Positions 1 to 8,603 of a DNA stretch of 45,482 nt are shown here, piece by piece. Below the pieces are notes generated by a model. It was not told the origin of the DNA. It saw nothing but the letters and a program-made list of their open reading frames with translations, and did not search any database. Made by a program: the position numbers and the translations under genes. The stretch covers positions 1 to 45,482 of the forward strand of contig MLAK01000935.1 in NCBI GenBank assembly GCA_001839685.1, given 5' to 3'. Origin of the DNA: Tritrichomonas foetus (Eukaryota; Parabasalia; Tritrichomonadida; Tritrichomonadidae). Each line of letters starts with the position of its first letter. Positions within the stretch are counted from its first letter, which is position 1.

Positions 1-366
1 ATGAATAGAATAATTTTTTCATTCGTTGGTTTCATTTCTGGATATTTTTAGGGTGATGTTATGACTCAAACATAATATATTATTTTTTGCCGTTGTGACA
101 AAAAGTCAGTCACAGTCAACTCATTTGGAATTTTTGTGTAGAAAAAAGTCTTTTCTAAATTTGAATCTATAGTTCAATTATTGAAAGCCGCTTTTTCAAT
201 AATGTCATTGAAAAGTTAGACAGCGTTGATTTTCAATATTTAGTGTTCATATATAAAATGAATAATTGAATATGTTCTGAATTTTTGAATGTAACAAAAC
301 AATATTCATCAAAATTGAGAGACATTATTTTTTCTATCTTTATTCACATTCTCTTCGTTTCGTTCA
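1..366. other. 5' flank of ZIP gene, no gene seen
   Basis: AT-rich sequence with only short open frames on both strands. It holds the upstream region of the ZIP transporter gene, including an initiator-like motif at 344-352. I see no RNA gene, repeat or recognisable coding remnant here. Confidence 0.6.
344..352 (+). promoter_or_regulatory. initiator-like motif (TCACATTCT) before ZIP gene
   Basis: The motif fits the T. vaginalis initiator consensus TCA+1Y(A/T). The putative +1 A at 346 is 21 bases before the ATG at 367, within the usual distance in trichomonads. The motif is short, so a chance match is possible. Confidence 0.45.
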
Positions 367-1278
367 ATGGCTGTTTCATTAGAAGCATATAAGTGGATTA
401 GCGCTGGACTTGTCGGTGTTTTGACATTAGTTGGCTCACTTTTGCCGATGTGCATTCGAGCGCAAAAATGGACCGCCCGCTTCGAATCTCTTGCAGGCGG
501 CGTTTTTTTAGGCGCAGGATTTGCCCACCTCCTCGAAGACTCAACCGCCGAAATCGCACAGTACGGAAAAATCAAATATCCAATTTCTGGCGCATTAGCA
601 ATTTCAACTTTTGTTATTTTGACGACAATTGAAATCTTTTCATATTCTGAACGAGACCTGAAAGAAGACAACGAGAAAGATGAAAGTCACTTGGATAGCC
701 AATTGACTGACATGTCTGAAACAGAAGATCCAAAGCCAATAAACGAGAAAGAATCACATAAATCATCTGAACAACGCAGAGAAGTTGAAAAAGTCCCAAC
801 AAAACTATTCAGGAAGAAATTCTATCTTTTGTCAATTCCTGCCACTTCACTTTATTTAATTTTAGATGTTCATTCAGTCATTGAAGGACTTGCACTTGGA
901 ATTATGAATTCAAAAAGAGGAGTTGTCGCACTAGCTTGTGCCGTTGGTGGTCATAAACCAGTAGAAGGATTTGCTCTTGGTCTCATCATATTAAAATGCA
1001 GACCAACAAAATGGCTTTATTGGCTGATGATGATATTTTATGTGTTGATGTCACCAATTGGAACAATAATTGCAATTTATTTAAGCAAAAGTGGAGATTT
1101 ACTCCTGCTTGGAATATTGTCGGCAATTTCGGCAGGTACCTTTACGTTTGTTGGTTGTGATGAATGGTCTCAAATTTTCTTGAACAAGCAAACATGGAGT
1201 TATAAAGAAAAATTTTGGCACCTAGGGCTTTTCATTCTCGGTATCTTATGGATGCTTCTCATTGCAATTGCAGAATGA
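367..1278 (+). CDS. ZIP-family zinc/metal transporter
   Basis: 303-residue multi-pass membrane protein of the ZIP (SLC39) family, predicted to move Zn2+ or related divalent metals into the cytosol. An early segment carries the small-residue stretch LAGGVFLGAGFAHLL typical of ZIP1-like members. The metal-site helices are visible: HSVIEG (H169, E173) and GHKPVEG (H196, E200). The cytosolic loop between the third and fourth helices (about residues 100-150) is acidic and lysine-rich and lacks the histidine cluster found in many ZIPs. It is clearly paralogous to the ZIP gene at 44389-45336, with shared blocks around KWTAR.ESLAGGVFLGAG and GHKPVE. It ends right after the last hydrophobic helix, slightly shorter than its paralogue. 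The family is sure; metal specificity cannot be read from sequence. Confidence 0.93.
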   Translation: MAVSLEAYKWISAGLVGVLTLVGSLLPMCIRAQKWTARFESLAGGVFLGAGFAHLLEDSTAEIAQYGKIKYPISGALAISTFVILTTIEIFSYSERDLKEDNEKDESHLDSQLTDMSETEDPKPINEKESHKSSEQRREVEKVPTKLFRKKFYLLSIPATSLYLILDVHSVIEGLALGIMNSKRGVVALACAVGGHKPVEGFALGLIILKCRPTKWLYWLMMIFYVLMSPIGTIIAIYLSKSGDLLLLGILSAISAGTFTFVGCDEWSQIFLNKQTWSYKEKFWHLGLFILGILWMLLIAIAE

Positions 1279-1824
1279 GTGTTTGATTTTGTATGCCTTC
1301 ATCTTTTATCCAATTTTATTATATTTTTAGAGATTATATTTCTTATTTTATATTTCATCATAAAAGATCGAATTAAAAATTTGTTGCTATTTACAAATTG
1401 TGAATATTCTTTTAAAATTAGTTATCGAAAAGAAATCATAATTCTCCAGATCAGATTGTGATCTAACTTTGTAAAAGAGAATAGTATATTCTCCATTCGA
1501 AAGAGAAAGAAAAATGTTTCAAGTTTGATACAAATGGCTAATAAATGAATCACTATGGTATGATTATTTCATGATCATTAAATAATGTTTTAGTACACAA
1601 TGTATATTCAAATATAGGTCATCAATCATAGGATACACACACGAATATCAAACTTACCATTATTCAATATTTTTGATGATCGATGCAAATCATTGATAAA
1701 ATACTGAGAAAGATTTGGATGCTATGAGGTAAAATCATCTGACAGTGAGAAGGGTTTGATACATCACTTTTCGAGAGTTGACTTTGAATAGTTTATTTAT
1801 TGCTAAAAAAAGCGAAATTGCTTC
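1279..1824. other. intergenic, no gene seen
   Basis: AT-rich spacer between the ZIP gene and the tetraspanin gene. The frame directly after the ZIP stop stays open to 1461 but has low-complexity hydrophobic content and no conserved motif, so I do not call it. No repeat or RNA gene was recognised. Confidence 0.6.
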
Positions 1825-2475
1825 ATGCCGAAATCATCCAAAAGTAAAGGTATAATTATATTCACAATTTTTACAATTAGTGCAGCAACACTAACAATAA
1901 TGGGATTATATTACATATTTGAAGTGTTTGATAAGCGTGATATTTCCGGTGTGAACTTATCCTTTGATAAATTTATCCGTGCTTCTTGCATTTTAATTAT
2001 TATTACAGAAATATTTGTATTTGCAAGTATTTGTTTGAAATACAAATATGTAAGATTTGTCTCACTTATCTTTATTGGATGTTTTATATGTTTTGACATT
2101 TTTGTGATCTATGAATGCATTGCAAAACGTAGTTCAATAATAAATGGATTTGAATATGTCTTTTTTACAGATAACTACGAAAAGAAAGCACATGAAATCC
2201 AAAAATCATCACATTGTTGTGGATGGGAAAATATAAGTGAAGCAGTTGAGTATACAGACTGTACTTATGTCATTCCATGTAAGATATCGCTGACAAATTA
2301 CCTCAAAAAGAAATCCATTTCATTCATAATTCTATTTATTTTGGCTCTAATATCGAATTGTTTAAGTTTTTATGGTGAGATTGTTATGATACAAACTCTA
2401 TTTGATTTATCAAATAAATATAAAGAAGTACCACAAAACGATCCAGTAGGTGACCCTCCGAGATATGCAATATAG
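1825..2475 (+). CDS. tetraspanin-like membrane protein
   Basis: 216 residues with four hydrophobic helices: near the N-terminus, about residues 50-70, about 73-93, and about 165-190. The large extracellular loop between helices 3 and 4 carries the diagnostic C131-C132-G133 motif plus two later cysteines (in DCTY and IPC), as expected for the disulfide-bonded tetraspanin loop. The short cytosolic tail ends in PPRYAI, with a possible tyrosine-based sorting signal. Tetraspanins organise membrane microdomains, and in trichomonads they are known on the surface and on extracellular vesicles. The loop is short (about 65 residues), as in minimal tetraspanins. The ATG at 1825 is the first in the frame. 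Neighbours are unrelated in function. Confidence 0.85.
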   Translation: MPKSSKSKGIIIFTIFTISAATLTIMGLYYIFEVFDKRDISGVNLSFDKFIRASCILIIITEIFVFASICLKYKYVRFVSLIFIGCFICFDIFVIYECIAKRSSIINGFEYVFFTDNYEKKAHEIQKSSHCCGWENISEAVEYTDCTYVIPCKISLTNYLKKKSISFIILFILALISNCLSFYGEIVMIQTLFDLSNKYKEVPQNDPVGDPPRYAI

Positions 2476-2705
2476 ACATCTATATTGATAATAATTAGAT
2501 GCTTGTTAAAAGTTTATGTAAAGATTCATTCATTATTTGATTATCTTTGTAGTTTATAGAAAATCTCAATGAATAGATTCCCATTTTCACTATTCTTTGA
2601 TTAAATTTAAAAAGTTTGTTTCAGATAAAGATGATGATAATTTAATATAAGATTAAAACAAATCTAAACAGACAATAATATTTGAATAATAATTATTAAC
2701 TTTAC

Positions 2706-3791
2706 TCAGATTAAGAGGCAGCAGCTTGATTTCTCTTGTGGAAGCTTTCCATCATATGGGTCTGTTGTATTATCAATTGTTTCACCTGTGATCATCTTGT
2801 AGAATTCCCAGTATTCGATCTCCTTCTTCTTTTCACCAAGTTCAAGTTTGCACTTCTCTTCGAATTCTTCTGGTGTAAATGTCTTGCCCATAACATTTTG
2901 GACGGCATCCTTCATCTCTGCAATGGAAACTTTTCTGGAGTTGTCTTTGTCTGCACCACGAAAGATCATCTTTGTGATCCACTTGAAGTCGCCTGTTCTC
3001 CAAGCTGATAAGCATTCAATGATTTCATTGGCATCGAGGTTATGTGAACCATCCATGTCCATACCATCATATAAGAAGCGCATTTGTTTCAAGTTAATAT
3101 CTTTAGCTTCTGTTACTTCACCATCAAGTGACTCTAAGTTAGCGCCAATTCCGACTTTCATGAATCCCAAAAATTCGTCGAACTCTAACTTTCCATTGCC
3201 ACTTTTATCGTATTTGGCAATAAGGTTCTTAATACCTTCCTGCTCGGCTTCGGAAAGTGGTTTGGCATCGGAACCAATACCTCTGGTAACTGCACCTGAA
3301 GCTGCAATTTTTCCATCATAAGGATCGGTGTCATCAGCGATTTCTTGGCCAGTAAGTGCTTTATGCATTTGGGCGAATGTGAGTGTCTTTGATCCACCTG
3401 TTAACTTTTCAATTTGAGCGGCAGCATCAGCAACAGACATCTCACGACCATTTAATTCAGCCATTGTAACAAATTCATCAGCTTCGATTTCGCGTGATCT
3501 ATCTGTATCTACAGCTCTGAAGAAGAGCTTGTTGATGTATAATTGGTCGTTCTTGTGTAAAGCTTCAACAAGTTGGTACAACTCTTCTTTATCAATGCTT
3601 CCTCCGGCATCAACATCTGCTCCACGGAATAAGAATTCGTATTGCTTCTCTGGCATTTCTTTCTTGTTGTAGGTGACTAAGAACTTCTTGAACTCTTCAT
3701 AGCTTAGATGACCTGAGTTGTCCTTATCAAGTTGGGCAAAGTACTTATCAAAACGTGCACGTCTTTGTTCTTGATTCCTTTGTTTAACCAT
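2706..3791 (-). CDS. six-EF-hand calcium-binding protein with CaaX-like tail
   Basis: 361-residue acidic protein with six canonical 12-residue calcium loops at residues 22-33, 59-70, 95-106, 195-206, 245-256 and 281-292. Each starts with D and ends with E at position 12. Loops 3 and 6 have R instead of G at position 6, which may weaken binding. The protein is an internal duplication: each half holds three EF-hands and ends with a related block (LTGQEIADDTDPYDGK and ITGETIDNTTDPYDGK). This hexa-EF layout recalls calbindin/calretinin. The C-terminus is SSCCLLI, so the last four residues (CLLI) fit a CaaX prenylation box and suggest membrane anchoring. The start is supported by an initiator-like motif 13 bases upstream. 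Specific function is unknown. Confidence 0.9.
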   Translation of the reverse strand: MVKQRNQEQRRARFDKYFAQLDKDNSGHLSYEEFKKFLVTYNKKEMPEKQYEFLFRGADVDAGGSIDKEELYQLVEALHKNDQLYINKLFFRAVDTDRSREIEADEFVTMAELNGREMSVADAAAQIEKLTGGSKTLTFAQMHKALTGQEIADDTDPYDGKIAASGAVTRGIGSDAKPLSEAEQEGIKNLIAKYDKSGNGKLEFDEFLGFMKVGIGANLESLDGEVTEAKDINLKQMRFLYDGMDMDGSHNLDANEIIECLSAWRTGDFKWITKMIFRGADKDNSRKVSIAEMKDAVQNVMGKTFTPEEFEEKCKLELGEKKKEIEYWEFYKMITGETIDNTTDPYDGKLPQEKSSCCLLI

Positions 3792-3797
3792 TTTTTA

Positions 3798-3806
3798 GAA
3801 TAATGA
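3798..3806 (-). promoter_or_regulatory. initiator-like motif (TCATTATTC) before EF-hand gene
   Basis: On the minus strand this reads TCATTATTC, a good match to the trichomonad initiator TCA+1Y(A/T). The presumed +1 A at 3804 is 13 bases upstream of the ATG at 3791. Confidence 0.55.
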
Positions 3807-4577
3807 TTGGTACGTTGTAAAACACGTTTCTTTGTTTTGAGAGTACTCACAAAAGAATTTTAAATAGCCAATGTGTGATTCTTTTATCTACAAATATATT
3901 GAATTAAGTTATGCGCTCGGAATAAAATTTGAATGAATTTTTGCGTTCTCATTTTCATCTTTTGGTTATATTTTTGAATCTTTTCTTAAGCAGCAATACT
4001 CGTTTTGAAAGGTTCTATTTTTTCTTTGAAGCGTTTTAATTTAATTTCCATAGAGAAAAGAAATTAAAACGGATATACATCTGATAAATAATTATATTTG
4101 AAAGTGTTCGAGAATGATTTTGAAAGGTTTTGCGAAAATAAAGAGAAATAGATAATTTTCTATAAATATAAAAAGTGAAAACCTTAGATTTTTTGATAAC
4201 GTTTTTTCTTTTTTGAGAGCCGATAAACATGAAACACTTTTTTTTATTCTCAATAAGAAATATTTGTGAGACATCAGTACGTTTTTATTTTGAATTATCG
4301 GAAATACATAGAAAGATTTTCAAAGAGTTTCAAATAAATTTTGTATAGAAAAAAATCAAAAAATTCTCTAAATTTCGATATCTTTCGATTTCTGTTCGAG
4401 ATGACCTTTTTCCATAATTGCTCGTTATAAATTTGATAATAGATCGTTATTAATTATATTCGCTTACTCATCGATACGAAAAGCCTCAATATCAAACAAA
4501 ACATTGTTTTTGAAATGATATTAGATGGTGTGACTGTTGATCGAAAATTTCGTAAATGAGTGTGAATTATCAAAATA
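3807..4577. other. intergenic between EF-hand gene and transposon
   Basis: AT-rich, with only short frames on both strands that show no conserved motif. It is the host flank on the left side of the TTAA-inserted transposon. Nothing else was recognised. Confidence 0.6.
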
Positions 4578-4581
4578 TTAA
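4578..4581. repeat. left target-site duplication TTAA
   Basis: TTAA directly abuts the left terminal inverted repeat and is matched by TTAA directly outside the right repeat. Confidence 0.85.
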
Positions 4582-4595
4582 GGGGCAACTGACAT
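4582..4595 (+). repeat. left terminal inverted repeat
   Basis: GGGGCAACTGACAT, perfectly complementary to 7978-7991. Similarity stops at base 15. Confidence 0.93.
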
Positions 4596-4774
4596 CACAT
4601 CGAGCTATATCAAAATTTTGAAGCAGCTCTATGAATGATTTAGAAAAAGTTATGTTACTAGAATTATTGAAAAAGTTTCTTTCACAATTTTATCAACTTT
4701 TTCATTGAAATATTTTCAATAATCCCTGAAATTATATTATTCAATTTTTTTACTAAAAATCCGCCATTTTCAAA

Positions 4775-7543
4775 ATGGATAAAGTGTTTGTTCCAGCGAA
4801 TAAACTAACTTTTTTCTATCCCTATATATTTTGCTATCACCATTCACTACAGGGAAGCAAAATGCGAAGAACTGCAATTGAGCAGGCTTTGAAAATCTGC
4901 AATATTCCTATTACAACCTATAATATCAATCAAATGCGCTTGTTTTTTCACAAAAACTGTCATCTGATTCAAACAAAGAATTATGTAGATTCAAAAGCTC
5001 CAAATTTCCCGGAGAAACAAACTTTTCATGAATGCAATAATAAATTTCACTTATTGTCGTTTTCTCATACAGAGATAATTAATGTACCGGCAATTAGTGA
5101 ATATATAGATGTTCAAAACTATATTGATTCAATGAATAAAACGGAAATTATCAGTTTGCTCCAAAGCAACCCAAATTTTGATCAATTTCAATGCAGAATT
5201 GAAAATGAGTTATTAAAAAAGGAACATAACCGTTTGAAACAAAAGATCTCGTCATTGACATATGAAAACACTCAGTTAAAACAAAAAATAACCGAATTAA
5301 ATAGTTCTTTTTGCGAATTATCTAATAAATTCAGTGAAATAAAAGCCAAATCCGAAAAAAAAANAAAAAAAAATCTTTTACATAAAATATGTAATGAAAA
5401 AGTTGATCCTCTTCAATTTACGCTCAGTTGCCTGACAGAAGGTTTATCATTTAGTCAAGCTGAACGATTTCTGGCTAAATTAAATATAGCCACAATCTCA
5501 GAAAAGCATTATTTACGTTTAACTAAAAAAGTGGATGAGATATTAAATGATTTAACAAATGAATCATTGAGAAATGCTCGCTCTATGATGAATGAAAAGT
5601 CAAGCATTTCATTTGATTCTGCTTGGTCTCACCCAAGAAATGCACATGAATGCTTTGGTGCTTTCATAGATTTAGCAACACAAAAGATAATTGACTATTA
5701 TGTAGTGTCATTAAAAAGCCATTGGTCTATTGGAAATTGCGAAGGATTTCCCCAGTCACTTGAATCAGAAATTTTAAATAAATTAAGTTCTAAATGGTGT
5801 TCATTATCAAAAATAGATAGTATCACAATGGATAACGATAACAATGTAGGTGGAATATTTACTAAGTTGAACTGGAAAATTATTCAATTTATAGATGTAA
5901 ATCACGCATATAAGCAATTTAAAAACCGTTTTCTTAAATTTAATTTCGACAATAAAAATATATTTTCAGATATAATCAAGTCTTTTTTAAAATTCGTTAA
6001 AGTCCTGATGCTTGACAGAGATTTACCTCTGATAACAAAAAAAGAACAATTTTTTAATATTACAGAACATTTTTCGAATAACCATCAGAAATGTTTGCAT
6101 GAGAATTTAATTGATTTTAAAATTCCAGCTTTTGCGAAAAATATTAATTTAAAAAATAGACTTGATACGTTTCTTGATGATAATGTTATTATCTTTGAAA
6201 AAACAGAACCCCATAAGAATACTCAATGTAATGAAAGTTTACATTCACTCAAAATCAAACTGGCTCCCAAAAATAAATCTTGGAAAATGACTTTTTCAAC
6301 CAGAATGAAAATTACGGTTTTACTTTGGAATGAGGGGCACAAGTTTTATTACCAGCTCATGAACAATTTTAATATCGCAGAATTAAATGATCATAATAAA
6401 CAAATTATCGATAAATATATACTGCGAAAAACCCTAAACAAAGAAAAGCAACAAACAGAAAAATATATACAACAAAAAAACAAAACTAGAAATCTTAGGA
6501 GACAATCAGGGAGGAAAGAAGGTGATTACAAATTAAAGAAAGTTTTCACTCCAATAAATATAGAATTTCGGGAAACTGATGTCCTTCATTCAGATTTCAA
6601 AGAAGAAGAAGAAACAAACGATTTAGATTTTCGTGAAACCAACTTCAATTCACCTGAAGAAGATTCTTTTTTTAAGGACATCAATGCAGATGATTGGTTT
6701 TCTATGACCATTTTCGATTTGTTTAACTTTGGGAAACTATTTCTTGATCAAGCATTACTAGGAAATATTTTTCGTTTATATAATATAGCTAATAATTGTT
6801 ACATAAACAGTGGAATTCAATTATTAATGAGTTCAGAGCATTTTCGAACTAAGCTATTATTATTCAATAAAGAAGACGATTTGTTATTATTTTTGAAAAA
6901 ATGTACAAAAGACATCGTTAACAAAAGAGATATTGATTATATAATAAATTATTATATTAATAATTCTACACAAACAATCAAGTACAATGAAAAAGGAGAT
7001 ACCTCTGCGTTTTTACTATTTTTATTGAACGACTTAGAAGAAAAATATAATATGATAGCAAATATGACTGGATTTATTGCTAAATCCATTTTATGCTCAC
7101 AATGTGGCGCTCGAAATGAAGTGTTGGAAAATAACCTACTTTACTCAATTTCATGCTCTGAATTACAAAATATTGAAGATTGTTGTAAAAATGAACCTAT
7201 AAATGATAGTATTTGTCAGTTCTGTAGAAATACTCCTTTAATGATGACTCAAATTGTGTCCATCAACATTCTCTTAATTATTCATTTAACTGATTCGAAT
7301 TATGAACAAATTTTTCACATCAAAGAAACACTTCATATAAATCAAAAATTATATTCAATGAAATCGATAGTTTATTTCCGAGATTTACCAGATTCTGGGC
7401 ATTATTTCGATGTAGTACGCCAAAATAATAAGTGGTTCTTGATTTCAGATTCATTTATCAATCAAATAAAAAGTCCTTTTGAGATTGACAAAAAATCACG
7501 GCCAGAAATTTTATTATATGAGCAAATTATGCAGGATCTGTAA
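4775..7543 (+). CDS. DDE transposase fused to a USP deubiquitinase domain
   Basis: 922-residue frame filling the transposon. Residues about 140-195 form a coiled coil. Residues about 205-560 resemble a Kolobok-type DDE transposase, with candidate acidic residues D281 (SFDSAW), D353 (TMDND) and E487 (QCNESLHS), and a DVNHAYK block matching the family's NH..K motif. After an acidic linker (about 595-650), residues about 665-922 form a USP domain. The Cys box is NNCYINSGIQLL (C675), the His box is DSGHYFDVV (H876), and the third residue is in WFLISDSF (D892). Two CxxC pairs (LCSQCG, CQFCRN) match the zinc-binding fingers of USPs. An ambiguous base at 5364, inside an A-run, gives one undefined residue; the frame is open on both sides. 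A later ATG at 4862 is an alternative start. A transposase fused to a USP is not an arrangement I know. Confidence 0.85.
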   Translation: MDKVFVPANKLTFFYPYIFCYHHSLQGSKMRRTAIEQALKICNIPITTYNINQMRLFFHKNCHLIQTKNYVDSKAPNFPEKQTFHECNNKFHLLSFSHTEIINVPAISEYIDVQNYIDSMNKTEIISLLQSNPNFDQFQCRIENELLKKEHNRLKQKISSLTYENTQLKQKITELNSSFCELSNKFSEIKAKSEKKXKKNLLHKICNEKVDPLQFTLSCLTEGLSFSQAERFLAKLNIATISEKHYLRLTKKVDEILNDLTNESLRNARSMMNEKSSISFDSAWSHPRNAHECFGAFIDLATQKIIDYYVVSLKSHWSIGNCEGFPQSLESEILNKLSSKWCSLSKIDSITMDNDNNVGGIFTKLNWKIIQFIDVNHAYKQFKNRFLKFNFDNKNIFSDIIKSFLKFVKVLMLDRDLPLITKKEQFFNITEHFSNNHQKCLHENLIDFKIPAFAKNINLKNRLDTFLDDNVIIFEKTEPHKNTQCNESLHSLKIKLAPKNKSWKMTFSTRMKITVLLWNEGHKFYYQLMNNFNIAELNDHNKQIIDKYILRKTLNKEKQQTEKYIQQKNKTRNLRRQSGRKEGDYKLKKVFTPINIEFRETDVLHSDFKEEEETNDLDFRETNFNSPEEDSFFKDINADDWFSMTIFDLFNFGKLFLDQALLGNIFRLYNIANNCYINSGIQLLMSSEHFRTKLLLFNKEDDLLLFLKKCTKDIVNKRDIDYIINYYINNSTQTIKYNEKGDTSAFLLFLLNDLEEKYNMIANMTGFIAKSILCSQCGARNEVLENNLLYSISCSELQNIEDCCKNEPINDSICQFCRNTPLMMTQIVSINILLIIHLTDSNYEQIFHIKETLHINQKLYSMKSIVYFRDLPDSGHYFDVVRQNNKWFLISDSFINQIKSPFEIDKKSRPEILLYEQIMQDL

Positions 7544-7977
7544 GAGATTATAAAAACAGGAGGGGAAAAATAAACAATTAAGTAACTATTTTTTTATAAT
7601 ATATAAATATTTTATCGATTTTATTACTTTTAAAATAAGTTAAAATTCCCACGCTATATGCATGTTTATCTAAAACTGTATCGCCAAAACTTGATCACAA
7701 AATCATATGAAATTGCACCATTTTTTCTTGCGCAAAAGTCTTCATTATTCGATATATATATATTATTGCATACCAATTAAAGAATAAAAGTAAGCATTAC
7801 TAATCTTCTGATAAAGAGAATTTTTTTCGATTAATATGATCATTTGAATGCACACAGAAAAAAAATTGAAAGAACTATTTTTTATGCATTCAATTCTTTT
7901 CTGATAAATCCTGTCAAATCACGATTGAGAGATCACATAGAAACAATCACTTCATTTTTTTCATTCGGTCACTTCAT

Positions 7978-7991
7978 ATGTCAGTTGCCCC
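7978..7991 (-). repeat. right terminal inverted repeat
   Basis: ATGTCAGTTGCCCC on the plus strand, the exact complement of 4582-4595. Confidence 0.93.
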
Positions 7992-7995
7992 TTAA
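7992..7995. repeat. right target-site duplication TTAA
   Basis: TTAA directly outside the right terminal inverted repeat, matching 4578-4581. Confidence 0.85.
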
Positions 7996-8603
7996 CAACT
8001 ATTGAAACACAATCAAAACAGCAAAGAGACCAAAAGTAAAATTCCTTTCAGGAACAAAGAAATAATACAGCACAACTTCGAAAGACGGTTTGAATTAATA
8101 ATGAGAGGTTGGTAACCATAAATTGGCGGGGAAAATCATAGAAAAAATTGATTATTGAATATTGAGAATGATATAAAACCGCCAATACAATGTATAGTCG
8201 AAATGATTGACCAAAAATGAAGTGGAAAAATAGAAATATTTTTTTCAGAGAAAAATGAAATTTCATAAATGAATTCACCCACGATTATTGTAGAACATTT
8301 AGATCATGAAATCCTATTTGGGTTCTAGTATTAACAGAGCGTTTTTATCTCATGTGAATAGTCATTTTGGAAAGAAAAATTTTCCATACAACGAATGAAA
8401 ATGTTTGTTCTTCGAAATAAACTTCATCGAAACGAAAAAACATGTAATGTATTTAAAGTAAACAAATAAAATAAATATTTTCGCCAATTATGTCTCGTTA
8501 AAAAACACATTTATAAAAATTAGTTAATATTTCCATTTTCCATTTCTTTTATCTTTTCTATTTCATCCGCTATGGTAACATTTGCTGAGAATTTACTAAA
8601 TTG
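7996..8603. other. intergenic, right flank of transposon
   Basis: AT-rich spacer between the transposon and the stop of the Rictor gene. A 76-codon minus-strand frame (8048-8278) has no recognisable motif and is not called. No repeat or RNA gene was recognised. Confidence 0.6.

Larger units (their letters stand above)
4582..7991 (+). mobile_element. Kolobok-like DNA transposon (TTAA target) encoding a transposase-USP fusion
   Basis: A 3410-bp unit bounded by perfect 14-bp inverted repeats (GGGGCAACTGACAT at 4582-4595 and its complement at 7978-7991). TTAA lies immediately outside each end (4578-4581 and 7992-7995), as expected for a target-site duplication. A TTAA target is known for the Kolobok and piggyBac superfamilies. 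The encoded transposase resembles Kolobok/MULE-type DDE proteins (SFDSAW block, NH..K block, NESLHS block), so Kolobok-like is preferred. The element holds one open frame (4775-7543) with 193 bp of left and 448 bp of right non-coding interior. Perfect ends and an open frame suggest recent, possibly autonomous, insertion between the EF-hand and Rictor genes. Confidence 0.88.

Noticed and set aside
309..671. Minus-strand open frame of 120 codons overlapping the ZIP gene
   Set aside because: It is antisense to a well-supported ZIP gene and has no recognisable motif.
1279..1461. Continuation of the ZIP gene past its stop
   Set aside because: The frame after the stop has no conserved content, and the protein is already full length for the family.
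2848..3321. Plus-strand frame of 157 codons antisense to the EF-hand gene
   Set aside because: It arises from the codon pattern of the EF-hand gene, which has six canonical calcium loops; no motif of its own.
4582..7991. piggyBac element
   Set aside because: The TTAA target also fits piggyBac, but the transposase blocks resemble Kolobok-type DDE proteins and the ends start with GGGG. Not fully excluded.
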